DNA of 64,000 bases from Sorangium aterium (GTDB lineage Bacteria; Myxococcota_A; Polyangia; Polyangiales; Polyangiaceae): positions 1,674,001 through 1,738,000 of the forward strand of contig NZ_JAQNDK010000002.1 in assembly GCF_028368935.1 (NCBI RefSeq), read 5' to 3'. Under the pieces are notes generated by a model that ran no database searches, was not told where the DNA came from, and saw only the letters and a program-made list of their open reading frames with translations. Below, one piece after another: positions 26,626 through 34,192 of the stretch; position 1 is the first letter of the stretch, and the number at the start of each line of letters is the position of its first letter. The position numbers and the translations under genes are program-made.

Positions 26626-27242
26626 GGGCTCGCGCGCAGGATAGCACGCTCGATGAGCCGCGCGCGGCTCGCCAGGAACTCCGCCCGCTCCTCCACCGTG
26701 CCAGGGGCGACGTCGATCACCTCGAAGCCCGCCGCGCGGTAGAGCGCGCCGAGCCGCCGGTTGATCCGCTCCGCCTCGGCGGCGCGCGCCTCTCGGCTCT
26801 TGCCCCAGCGCGGCTCCTGGAGCTCTGGCATCACGGCGAACAGGAACACAAGCGCATAACGCTCGAACGCGGGCTCGCCTTCCGGCCAGGGATACTCCGC
26901 CTCTCCGCTCGTGCGCAGGTAGTACTCGACCGGATCGAGGTACCCGCGCTCCAGCCAGTCTCCCTCCCGCGCGTCCGCCTCGATCGCCTTCTGGGTCTCC
27001 AGCACCCGCGCGGCGAACTCCCGCTTTCGGCACATCGGACAGAGGTGCTCCGGCGTGTCGATCGGACGAAACGGCGCGTCCGGCGCGTGGCCGTGGGTGC
27101 GCGCGCCGAGCTCGTCGAGCACGCGCCGGTGCGCCTCTCCGTGGATGCGATAGCCCCGCGTGGACGCGAGGTGACGGAGCGTCGTTGTCTTGCCGCACGA
27201 ATAGGCCCCTGTCGCCACGAAGAGAGGTTTGCTCATCGCCAT
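26619..27242 (-). CDS. P-loop NTPase (AAA_28 / NadR-kinase-like)
   Basis: This protein of about 207 aa has a Walker A motif GAYSCGKTTTLRHLAS within its first 25 residues. Its general pattern is that of AAA_28/NadR-like nucleoside or small-molecule kinases: a following GEAHRRVLDELG, and GDWLERGYLDPVEYY where a D/E pair could bind substrate. A CPMC motif (about 75-78) is an unusual addition. The ATG at 27242 was preferred (GTG 27266 and ATG 27236 are alternatives) because AGGTGGG precedes it and it follows the methyltransferase stop closely. It lies in the radical SAM cluster and could phosphorylate a pathway intermediate; no substrate can be named. Confidence 0.7.
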   Translation of the reverse strand: MAMSKPLFVATGAYSCGKTTTLRHLASTRGYRIHGEAHRRVLDELGARTHGHAPDAPFRPIDTPEHLCPMCRKREFAARVLETQKAIEADAREGDWLERGYLDPVEYYLRTSGEAEYPWPEGEPAFERYALVFLFAVMPELQEPRWGKSREARAAEAERINRRLGALYRAAGFEVIDVAPGTVEERAEFLASRARLIERAILRASPW

Positions 27243-27247
27243 CCCAC

Positions 27248-28240
27248 CTATCGCCGCGCCCACCACACCGAGCCTGCGCCGCGCTCGATCGCCCGTCCGG
27301 CACGCGACATGAAGTGAGCGACGGCCTCCATGACGCCCGCGTGATCCTCGTTGTGGTCATGGCCGGCCAGGACGGCGCCCGGCTTGAGCCTTGGCCACCA
27401 GGCCTCGAGATCGGCGAGCACGGCCGCGCGGTCGTGCGAGCCGTCGAGGAACACGAGATCCAGACTGGCGTCCGCGAAGCGCGCCGCCGCGTCCGTGGAC
27501 GCCATCCGGAGGACGTCTGGCTGGATCCCGAGCGCCGCCATGTTCGCCTTGAACGCGCCGGGCACGTCCTCCGCGGCGAGCATGGCGCGATACCTGTCCG
27601 CGTACTTGTCGCTCGAGCCTCCCCAGGTGTCGACGCAATGGAGCGCAACCCCGTTTCTCGCGGCGAGCCGCCCGACGTACGCCGTGGAGAGCCCCTTCCA
27701 CGAGCCCACCTCGACCATCGCGCCTCCCCGGATGGGGCGCACAAGCGCCCGGTAGGAGAGGCCGTCCTCCTCGGAGAACCAGCCCTGGATGGGCGCGGCC
27801 CGGTTCACCGGGAAGAGCGCGAGCAGCGCTGCTCGCTTCTGCGCCGGATCGCGGTACTCGTACTGCCTGTCGCACAGCTTGACGAAGCAGCGGGCGTCGT
27901 GCGCGATGAACAGGGGCCGCTCGATCACGGCGAATTTCTTGAGCGACGTGGACCGCTCGGGCTCCCGCTCTCCTCTCCGGATCTCGCCTTCGGTCGTCGC
28001 GAAGATCACGTCTTCGTGCCGGATCGGCCGCCCTTGATCCGGGCCGTCGGTCCAGGCCCTCTCTCCGGGGTATCCGGCGCGGTCGGTGCCGTGCTCGAGG
28101 AGGCGAGCCAGCTTGTCCGCCTCGCTCGCGCGGAACAGGAGAAGGTGAGGAGTGCCGTGCGATTCGAGCTCGTCCAGGACCTCCTCGAGGAAGAGCAGGT
28201 TCCGGCCGATGTAAGGAACGGGAATGAGGAGCGGTGTCAT
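27248..28240 (-). CDS. Class I SAM-dependent methyltransferase with unknown N-terminal domain
   Basis: The protein is 330 aa. The C-terminal half is a Methyltransf_24-type fold: motif I GGAMVEVGSWKGLSTAYVG (about 173-191), an acidic strand-2 end (LHCVDTWGG), LDLVFLDGSHD and KPGAVLAGHDHNEDHAGV. The N-terminal 165 residues (beginning MTPLLIPVPYIGRNLLFLEE) match no domain I know, although they are well structured. The ATG at 28240 overlaps the upstream radical SAM stop in ATGA, a strong sign of coupled translation. A methylation step after the two radical SAM reactions is a natural reading, but the acceptor is unknown. Confidence 0.8.
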   Translation of the reverse strand: MTPLLIPVPYIGRNLLFLEEVLDELESHGTPHLLLFRASEADKLARLLEHGTDRAGYPGERAWTDGPDQGRPIRHEDVIFATTEGEIRRGEREPERSTSLKKFAVIERPLFIAHDARCFVKLCDRQYEYRDPAQKRAALLALFPVNRAAPIQGWFSEEDGLSYRALVRPIRGGAMVEVGSWKGLSTAYVGRLAARNGVALHCVDTWGGSSDKYADRYRAMLAAEDVPGAFKANMAALGIQPDVLRMASTDAAARFADASLDLVFLDGSHDRAAVLADLEAWWPRLKPGAVLAGHDHNEDHAGVMEAVAHFMSRAGRAIERGAGSVWWARR

Positions 28241-29313
28241 GACGTGGCCAGCGAGGCGCGCATCGAAGGGGGAGGGCCGAGGACGCCGTCCCACGGTTGC
28301 CAGGTGGAGGCGAGCCTCGCGTTGGGATGGAAGATGAGCTCGTGGACGATGCCCGGGCCCGAGCGCTTCGTCTCCTCGAGCTGGGCGAGGTCGGCCTCCT
28401 CGAAGACGACATCCATGTCCTCGAAGCGGAACACCTCGACATAGTAGTAATAGCCCACGATCTGCCGCTCGAACGAGAACCGCGCGTCGGCGCTCAGCGC
28501 GTCGAGGAGCGGATCGAGGCGGACGCGCGCGCGATCGCTGTATTTGACGACGTGGTTCTCGACCACCGCGGTCGGGTCGGTCTTCATCAGCTGCCGGAAG
28601 ATCACGTTGTCCACGCCGAGCGACCGGGCGAAGCGCAGGTATTCCACGATGGGCTCGACCGCGTCGATCTGCCCGTCGAGGAGCACGCAGGAGAGGCGCA
28701 CCCGGGTGCCGCCCGAGGTCGCCGCCGCCACGACGCTGCGGAGCTCGTCGGCGCGCAGGCCGTCCTTCATCACCATCAGCCGTGCGTTCCTGTCGTGATC
28801 GGGGTGGGCACGGCTGATGTTGAGGTGCTGCACGCCAGTGTCGACGATCCAGTCGATCACCCGCTTTCCTTCGCGTTGCTGGAGCAGCCCCGAGCCGTTC
28901 GTTGTGAGCGTCCGCTTGCGGCCCCGGTGGGCCTGCCCGAGCGCGAGGATGCGGGGCAATCGCGGATCATGGCTCGGCTCCCCGCCGGTCACCGAGACGG
29001 TCGGATCGAGCGGCCGGAGCGCTTCCAGGGACGCCGCCATGGCATCGAAATAGCGCCCATCGTCGTCCTCGACGGTCTTCTGCACGGACAGGCTGCGCCC
29101 GCGCGACGCTGGCCTCAGCTCCTCGACGCAGAAGTGGCATTTCGCGTTGCAGGGCTGACGGCTGTAGATGGAGAAGTTCGCGTTGCGATAGACCTCGACT
29201 GGCCGGCCCCAGAGGTCGAAGCGCACCGTGTCGCCGGCCGTGCTGTTGCCCTTGAGATCGAAGGCGCGGCTCTTCAGGCGGCGCCATTCCTCGCGGAAGG
29301 GACGGGCGCTCAC
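28237..29313 (-). CDS. Radical SAM protein (second of a tandem pair)
   Basis: The enzyme is 358 aa. The radical SAM cluster motif CNAKCHFC (C55, C59, C62) is preceded by NANFSIYSRQP, and GGEP follows at about 110-113. A strand with LTTNGSG and later NISRAHPDHDRNARL fits the partial TIM barrel. No C-terminal Cys cluster (SPASM/twitch) is visible, so there is probably a single 4Fe-4S cluster. The C-terminal 120 residues contain a Tyr run (GYYYYVEVFRF) not familiar from named families. The start is GTG 29313, which overlaps the preceding radical SAM stop (GTGA); the stop overlaps the methyltransferase start. Substrate is unknown. Confidence 0.85.
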   Translation of the reverse strand: MSARPFREEWRRLKSRAFDLKGNSTAGDTVRFDLWGRPVEVYRNANFSIYSRQPCNAKCHFCVEELRPASRGRSLSVQKTVEDDDGRYFDAMAASLEALRPLDPTVSVTGGEPSHDPRLPRILALGQAHRGRKRTLTTNGSGLLQQREGKRVIDWIVDTGVQHLNISRAHPDHDRNARLMVMKDGLRADELRSVVAAATSGGTRVRLSCVLLDGQIDAVEPIVEYLRFARSLGVDNVIFRQLMKTDPTAVVENHVVKYSDRARVRLDPLLDALSADARFSFERQIVGYYYYVEVFRFEDMDVVFEEADLAQLEETKRSGPGIVHELIFHPNARLASTWQPWDGVLGPPPSMRASLATS

Positions 29314-30056
29314 GGCAGCCTCCTCATGGCATCTGAGCGCGCCACGAGGTCGGGGCCGAAGGCGCTGCCGTCCGGGTTGAGCATCGTGAAATGGGTTCCG
29401 ACGAGGAAGGGCTCGTCCCAGTCGTCGCGCTTCTGCGCGAAGCCATAGCGCTGGAGGTGGAACACGTTGGCGAGCTCGATGAGCCCCGCGTCGCGCACTG
29501 CCTCGACGATCCATGCATCGCCGTCGGGCTCGGTCTTGCGCAACCGGACGTTCAGGACGAGCTGGCGATCGCCGCCGAGCGCCGAGAGCCGCTCGCGCAG
29601 GGCGCACGCGAGGGCAAGCAGGCCGCCGTCGTTCTCAAGGAGGTGGTGGTTCACCGAGAGCTTGATCGTGGCGGGCTCGCCGAGCTTCTGGAGCCAGGCG
29701 TCGAGCCCGGCCGGATCGCGCGGGATCTCGACGCCGTTGGTCACGACGACGACGCGCGCGCAGCGGGGCTCGGCGCGGGCGAGGCGGACCATCTCGTCGA
29801 AGTGCGGGTGGATCGTGGGCTCGCCGCCCTCGAGCTGCACCTCGAAGGGGCCCTCGGCCGGAAAGCTCGCGCGGTAGCGATCGAGGGCGAGGAAGGTCTG
29901 CCCCCGAGGCGACGAGCAGGTGCAGCACCACGGGCAGGAGCGGTTGCAGTGGTTCGACGTGGCCACGTAGAGCCGGTGCGGCCGCTCCGCCGTGGGGCGG
30001 TCGAGCGGCAGCGTGCCCGTGAGCGTGGCGTTCTGGGGGCGCGTCGCGGTCGGCAT
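29310..30056 (-). CDS. Radical SAM protein (first of a tandem pair)
   Basis: This short 248-aa radical SAM enzyme has the cluster motif CNRSCPWC (C37, C41, C44) after RLYVATSNH, followed by extra Cys (CCTCSS) that could bind metal or only be structural. EGGEP is at about 76-80, then VVVTNGVEIPR and KLSVNHHLLEN. No SPASM domain is present. The ATG at 30056 has an excellent AGGAGG Shine-Dalgarno 4 nt upstream, which settles the start although the frame is open further. The next gene begins inside its stop codon. A 40-codon ORF ends 64 nt upstream on the same strand. Confidence 0.85.
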   Translation of the reverse strand: MPTATRPQNATLTGTLPLDRPTAERPHRLYVATSNHCNRSCPWCCTCSSPRGQTFLALDRYRASFPAEGPFEVQLEGGEPTIHPHFDEMVRLARAEPRCARVVVVTNGVEIPRDPAGLDAWLQKLGEPATIKLSVNHHLLENDGGLLALACALRERLSALGGDRQLVLNVRLRKTEPDGDAWIVEAVRDAGLIELANVFHLQRYGFAQKRDDWDEPFLVGTHFTMLNPDGSAFGPDLVARSDAMRRLP

Positions 30057-30120
30057 GGAGCCTCCTGCGAGGAGGATACGGCGGGCAGGGGAGGGGATGA
30101 AGGAGATCCGGGGCGGCGGA

Positions 30121-30243
30121 TCACGGCGATGGGGCCATCGCGCCGAGGCCGAAGTGGGAGGCGTAGCCGAGGGCGATGGGGCCGCGGACGGGCTCGGCGA
30201 AGGTGAGGAGCAGGCCGAGGCTAGTGGCGATAGGGCGATGCAT
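30121..30243 (-). CDS. Small ORF (40 aa) upstream of tandem radical SAM genes, candidate precursor peptide
   Basis: A minus-strand ATG at 30243 opens a 40-codon frame ending in TGA at 30121. The peptide starts MHRPIATSLGLLLTFAEPVR and continues with GPIALGYASHFGLGAMAPSP. About nine in ten third codon positions are G or C (mostly C), as in real genes here, which favours coding. The N-terminal half is hydrophobic; the C-terminal half is rich in Gly, Ala, Tyr, His and Phe and could be a core peptide. No good Shine-Dalgarno is seen, and the match to any named precursor family is unknown. It lies 64 nt before the first radical SAM gene. Confidence 0.45.
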   Translation of the reverse strand: MHRPIATSLGLLLTFAEPVRGPIALGYASHFGLGAMAPSP

Positions 30244-30791
30244 TGCCGGCGAGGAGCATGGGGTCGTCTGCTCGCCGCCCGAGTCCGCGCTGCGCGGACA
30301 GCGTGTTCGCGAGTGCTAGGCGGGTCCTTGGGTATATCGGCAGCCGCGATTGGCCGGGCGGAGGCGTGCGCATAAACCGTTTGATTCTCAAGGAATTCAG
30401 AGCTGGCTGGTCGGATTGCCGCCTCTGCCATGTGGAGGAAGGGCGAATTGTTCGGGTTGAATCGGCAAAGCGAGCAGGTGAGCTAAATAGGTCAGCGATT
30501 GGGCTCGCCCGTCGAGACGACTTCAGCCAGGTGCGCCTCGCGGTACGGTCTGAGTGGCCGCTATTCTGTGTTAAGAGTCGGTGCTCACTGGAGACTTGTA
30601 GTAGAACGGCAACCGAGGCTCGCTTGACGAACCATGCCGCATGTCTAAAGACATGGTGTATGCAGCGAATCCGTGAGTTTGGCATGCCAGCGATCGAGCG
30701 GCCCCCGGTGCTTCCCCACATCGTCGAGTTTGGCGATGCAGGCCTAGTTGAAGTAGTGTCGGTGCGGCTGGTGGGTGCAGCTGCCTACACG
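30244..30791. other. Less GC-rich spacer between radical SAM locus and CRISPR array
   Basis: This 548-nt stretch has lower GC than its surroundings, especially 30360-30700. It may contain the promoter of the minus-strand cluster and the leader of the CRISPR array, but no confident -35/-10 was found. A plus-strand frame from GTG 30369 (VRINRLILKEFRAGWS...) runs into the first CRISPR repeat; its start recalls the first strand of SMC/AAA ATPases, but no Walker A follows, so it was not called as a gene. Confidence 0.4.
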
Positions 30792-31194
30792 CTCCGCCGC
30801 TGAAAGGCGGCGGCCCCATTGAAGCACGATCCTTACGCCGAGTTGCGGATTCCGTTCGGCCATCAGCTCTCCGCCGCTGAAAGGCGGCGGCCCCATTGAA
30901 GCCTTGGGCCTGCGACGTCGCCACCGTCAACATCGCGTCATCTCTCCGCCGCTGAAAGGCGGCGGCCCCATTGAAAGTTCTCCCTCGGCAGGATGAACGT
31001 CCCGGTCCACGTGCTCTCCGCCGTTGAAAGGCGGCGGCCCCATTGAAGCTGCCCTCACGGCTACCTCAAGTCGCACGCATGTCCTCTCTCCGCCGCTGAA
31101 GGGCGGCGGCCCCATTGAAGCTCCGACCCCTTCCCGCGCCGCACCTTCGACGGGACCCCCTCTCCGCCGTTGAAAGGCGGCGGCCCCATTGAAC
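30792..31194 (+). CRISPR. Orphan CRISPR array, six repeats and five spacers
   Basis: Six copies of a repeat with a 33-nt core (CTCCGCCGCTGAAAGGCGGC followed by GGCCCCATTGAAG) start at 30792, 30869, 30944, 31016, 31088 and 31162, with periods of 77, 75, 72, 72 and 74. The five spacers are all different. Inside each repeat, CCGCC pairs with GGCGG to form a hairpin. Repeats 4 and 6 carry C to T, repeat 5 has A to G, repeat 3 ends in A and repeat 6 in C. The ATTGAA(A/G) 3' end suggests that the plus strand is the crRNA sense. No cas gene is in the window. The first repeat differs at its 5' edge, and an IS element abuts the last one. Confidence 0.92.
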
Positions 31195-32854
31195 TTCACC
31201 TTCGCGCGTCGGAGCGGTAGCGGACGGGGGTTCAGTGATTCAGCGGCGCGCCGGACCGCGAATATGCGAGAAATGCGGTTTTCCGCTGCATCATCGCGAT
31301 GCGAGGGCACACCTCCCCCTTTCCCCAAATGCCGTCACAATGCTGGCCTGCCGCTCAGTTGAGCCAGCGTCCGAGCAACGACAGCTCCGGGGCGCGGAGG
31401 AGGCGCTCCCGTCCTGGGCCTCGTAGCAGGCGTCCTGGAGCGAGGATGAGCCCGCGGCGAAGCCACGGCGCGGTCCAGCGCGACAGCTCGGGGAATCGCC
31501 GGAGCGCGTAACGGCGCATCAGGTTGTGGGCGAGGAGCTTCAGAAGCAGCATCGCGTGGTTCGCGACGAAGGTATGGCTTGGAACCTGACCACAGCCCCA
31601 ACCGTGCTTGAGGTCGCGGATCAGCATCTCGACGCCAGCCCGAAGGTCGTAGCGGGCGGCGACGTCCTCCGGCGCTTCGACCATCTAGTTGGTGAGGTAG
31701 ACCTGCACGGGGTAGTCGAGATCGCCCCAGAGATAGATGGGCCTGGCGTGCGTCCGATCGAGCGTCCGGACGGCGATGACGCGGGCCGCGAGGTCTGCCC
31801 ATTCGCCGCGCCGGAACAGGACCTCCGCGACCTGGCGACGAGGCCGACCGTCCGCGTCCCAGTCCACGGTTTTCCAGCGGGTGACCAGGGAGATGGCACC
31901 AGCGAGATCGCGCGTAAGCCTGGGCTTGGTCAGGAAGAAGGCCCTCTTGTCAGCGATGGCCCGCAGCAGCTGGGTACAGTCGCCGGCGGCGTCAATGCGC
32001 ACGTAGACGGCGGCCTCGGGCGCCGCCGCGCGGACGCGATCGAGGCAGCGCTCGACGTCGGGCACGTCATCGTTGCCGAAGTTCGTGTCTCCCGGCCGGA
32101 GCTGGGCGCCGATGACGGTGTTGGTTTCGGCGACGCGGACGAGCCGCGGGTGATAGCTGGGCCTGCCGTGGTAGCGAGGATTGGGTCCCGGTCGGGCTCC
32201 TTCCTGCGAGCCGAACAGCGGCTCGACGGTGGTGTCCACGTCCAGATGGATGATGTCGGGCGGCGCCTTGGCGAGCGGAGCGAGCCCGTGCTCGGCGAGC
32301 ATCGAATCGAGCGCGGCGAGCGCCTTGTCGTCGAAGCGGCGGAGGTCACGGTAGACCCTGTCGATGCTGGGCACGACGCCACCGGCCAGGTGCACGAAGA
32401 GCGGGTCGTTCGCCGGCGCCTCCAGGCCGAAGACCCGCGCCTCCCCGGCCACGGCGGCGTCGATGAGCAGCCGCATCTGGGCGGCCATGGGGAAGACAAC
32501 ACGGCTGTCCGGCTTGAGTCGACCGAACGTGCGCTGGAGCTCGGCGTCGACATCGAGCTCACGGAGGAAGACACCGAAGCCGACCAGCCCCGCCACGCCG
32601 GTGAGCGTCGTCTCCGTCGCGCGGAGGTGCACCGCACGCGGATCGGGACGGCGGACGCGGGCGCGTCGAGGCGGGGTCGGTTTGGGCTCGTTTCGGCGGA
32701 TGCGCCGTCGCACCTTCGAGGTGCTCGGCGTGCGCTTGCGTTGGGTCATAACAAACGCAACGGGTGCGCACGCCGAGCCTTTTCTTCAATGCATTCCGTT
32801 TTGCGGCGTCAGTTTGCCACTTTTTTGAATGGCTCAGGACGCGCGAAATTCAGG
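31194..32854 (-). mobile_element. IS1380-type insertion sequence (degenerate)
   Basis: The element carries a transposase gene broken by one stop codon. TTCGCGCGTC at 31201-31210 recurs in inverted orientation at 32838-32847, with a GGAGC/TGAGC continuation inwards, so the ends are probably about 31194 and 32854, a length of about 1.66 kb as usual for IS1380. No matching target-site duplication was found (flanks TGAA and CTCA). The left end falls immediately after the last CRISPR repeat. Confidence 0.6.
31355..32749 (-). pseudogene. IS1380 family transposase interrupted by an in-frame TAG
   Basis: From ATG 32749 the frame encodes an IS1380-type DDE transposase with TTLTGVAGLVGFGVFLREL near the start, DIIHLDVDTTVEPLFGSQ, GPNPRYHGRPSYHPRL, the acidic stretch VYVRIDAAGD, and VQVYLTN before a TAG at 31685-31687. 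The next codon, in the same frame, is ATG, and the family sequence continues as MVEAPEDVAARYDLRAGVEM to 31355, including LIRDLKHGWGCGQVPSH with the usual terminal catalytic acid region. One nonsense mutation therefore splits an otherwise full-length (about 464-residue) protein. It is either a pseudogene or is expressed as two pieces. Confidence 0.85.
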
Positions 32855-32898
32855 CTCAGTTGACAACGCCGTAGCCTTCGGCGTTACCATCCTCCGGC

Positions 32899-33912
32899 AT
32901 GAAGAGGATCACATCTTGGCCGGTCGTGGCCGGGCTCGTCGTCATCGCTCTCGGCTGCGGCGGCGGCGCGGGCGCCGGCGGAGCGGGTGAAGCGGGCGCC
33001 GGCGGAGCGGGCGAAGCGGGCGCCGGCGGCGGCGCAGGCGGAACGAGCGACGGCGGCGGCACGGACGGCGCTGCCGCGGGCACCGGCGGAACGACCTCTG
33101 CGGCCGGCACCGGTGGATCGCTCGCGGGAACGGGCGGTGGCGGGGATGGCGGCGGCGCGGCGGCCGGCGGCAGCGGCGGCGATTCGGGCGCGCAGGGTGG
33201 CGCCGGCGGCGGCGCGGGCTCGACCTATCGGCCCTGCCCGACCGACGGTACGGCGTGCAAGATCATGCCGTTCGGCGACTCTATCACCGACGGATACAAC
33301 GGGGACACGCCGGGCGGCTATCGCGTCGAGCTGTTCCGGCTCGCGCACGCGGCGGGCAAGAACATCACGTTCGTCGGTTCGGGATCGAACGGACCGAGCA
33401 CCGTTGGCGGCGTGGCGTTCCCGCACAACCACGAGGGCCACAGCGGCTGGACGATCGCCCCCGCCGGCGGAAGGAGCGGCATCTCGACGCTGGTGTCGAC
33501 CGTCATGCCGCAATACAAGCCCGATATCGTGCTCTTGATGATTGGAACCAACGACGCAATCGACAATTACGACATGCCCAACGCTCCCAAACGTCTGGGC
33601 GCGTTGATTGACAGCATCTACGAGCAGCTCCCCAGTGTTCTCATCGTGGTGGCCGCGCCCGTCCCGTCGCGCGGCGATGCGAGCAAGGGCGACGACACCG
33701 CGCTCAGCGCGCGCATCAAGACCTACGACGACGCCATTCCGGCGGTGGTGAAGGCCCGCGCGGACGCAGGCCGACACATCATCTCCGTCGACATGTACAC
33801 GCCCTTCAATCCGAACAAGACCACGTTGCTCGAAGATCAGTGGCACCCCAACCTCCAGGGCTACGTGCTGCTGGGCGAGCAGTGGTACGCGGCGTTGCAG
33901 CCTCTGCTGTGA
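32899..33912 (+). CDS. SGNH/GDSL hydrolase lipoprotein with Gly-rich linker
   Basis: This 337-aa protein is predicted to be secreted. The signal peptide ends in a lipobox (VIALGC, Cys at about 20), then come about 90 residues of Gly/Ala/Thr low complexity, typical of myxobacterial surface lipoproteins. The enzyme domain shows the SGNH blocks: block I MPFGDSITDGY (nucleophile Ser), block III LLMIGTNDAID (Asn) and block V EDQWHPNLQGY (Asp and His), so it should be an active esterase or acetylesterase, often acting on carbohydrate esters. It starts at ATG 32899, 45 nt beyond the IS end, so its promoter may be affected by the insertion. Confidence 0.88.
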   Translation: MKRITSWPVVAGLVVIALGCGGGAGAGGAGEAGAGGAGEAGAGGGAGGTSDGGGTDGAAAGTGGTTSAAGTGGSLAGTGGGGDGGGAAAGGSGGDSGAQGGAGGGAGSTYRPCPTDGTACKIMPFGDSITDGYNGDTPGGYRVELFRLAHAAGKNITFVGSGSNGPSTVGGVAFPHNHEGHSGWTIAPAGGRSGISTLVSTVMPQYKPDIVLLMIGTNDAIDNYDMPNAPKRLGALIDSIYEQLPSVLIVVAAPVPSRGDASKGDDTALSARIKTYDDAIPAVVKARADAGRHIISVDMYTPFNPNKTTLLEDQWHPNLQGYVLLGEQWYAALQPLL

Positions 33913-34192
33913 CGGCGCGGTCGCTGGAGGGAGGCGCGCGGAGCCCGACGCCCGGCGCGGCGTGTGCAGGCTCGACCAGGGGGTAGGTAATCTCAGCCTT
34001 GATTTCGCGCCCACGGGGCACGAGTGAGCCGACGGCGACGCGCCATGGCTGTGTTGCGACTCTCGAACCGTAGCGAAGCCGAACCGTGAACGTCCTGCCA
34101 GGCCGAGATCACCACGTCGCGGCGATCGAGGGCGCGCGCCGACGCTCCACCGGCGTTGACGCCGCTCAGCCGGCCGCCGACCATCCGCTCCC

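Noticed and set aside
30369-30803. Plus-strand frame beginning VRINRLILKEF, like an SMC/RecF-type N-terminus
   Set aside because: No Walker A follows, codon bias is poor and the frame ends inside the first CRISPR repeat.
30571-31328. Small minus-strand ORFs with repeated MGPPPFSGGE
   Set aside because: They are translations of the CRISPR repeats, a known source of false proteins.
31190-32858. Target-site duplication of the IS element
   Set aside because: The 4-nt flanks (TGAA and CTCA) do not match at the proposed ends, so no duplication can be claimed.
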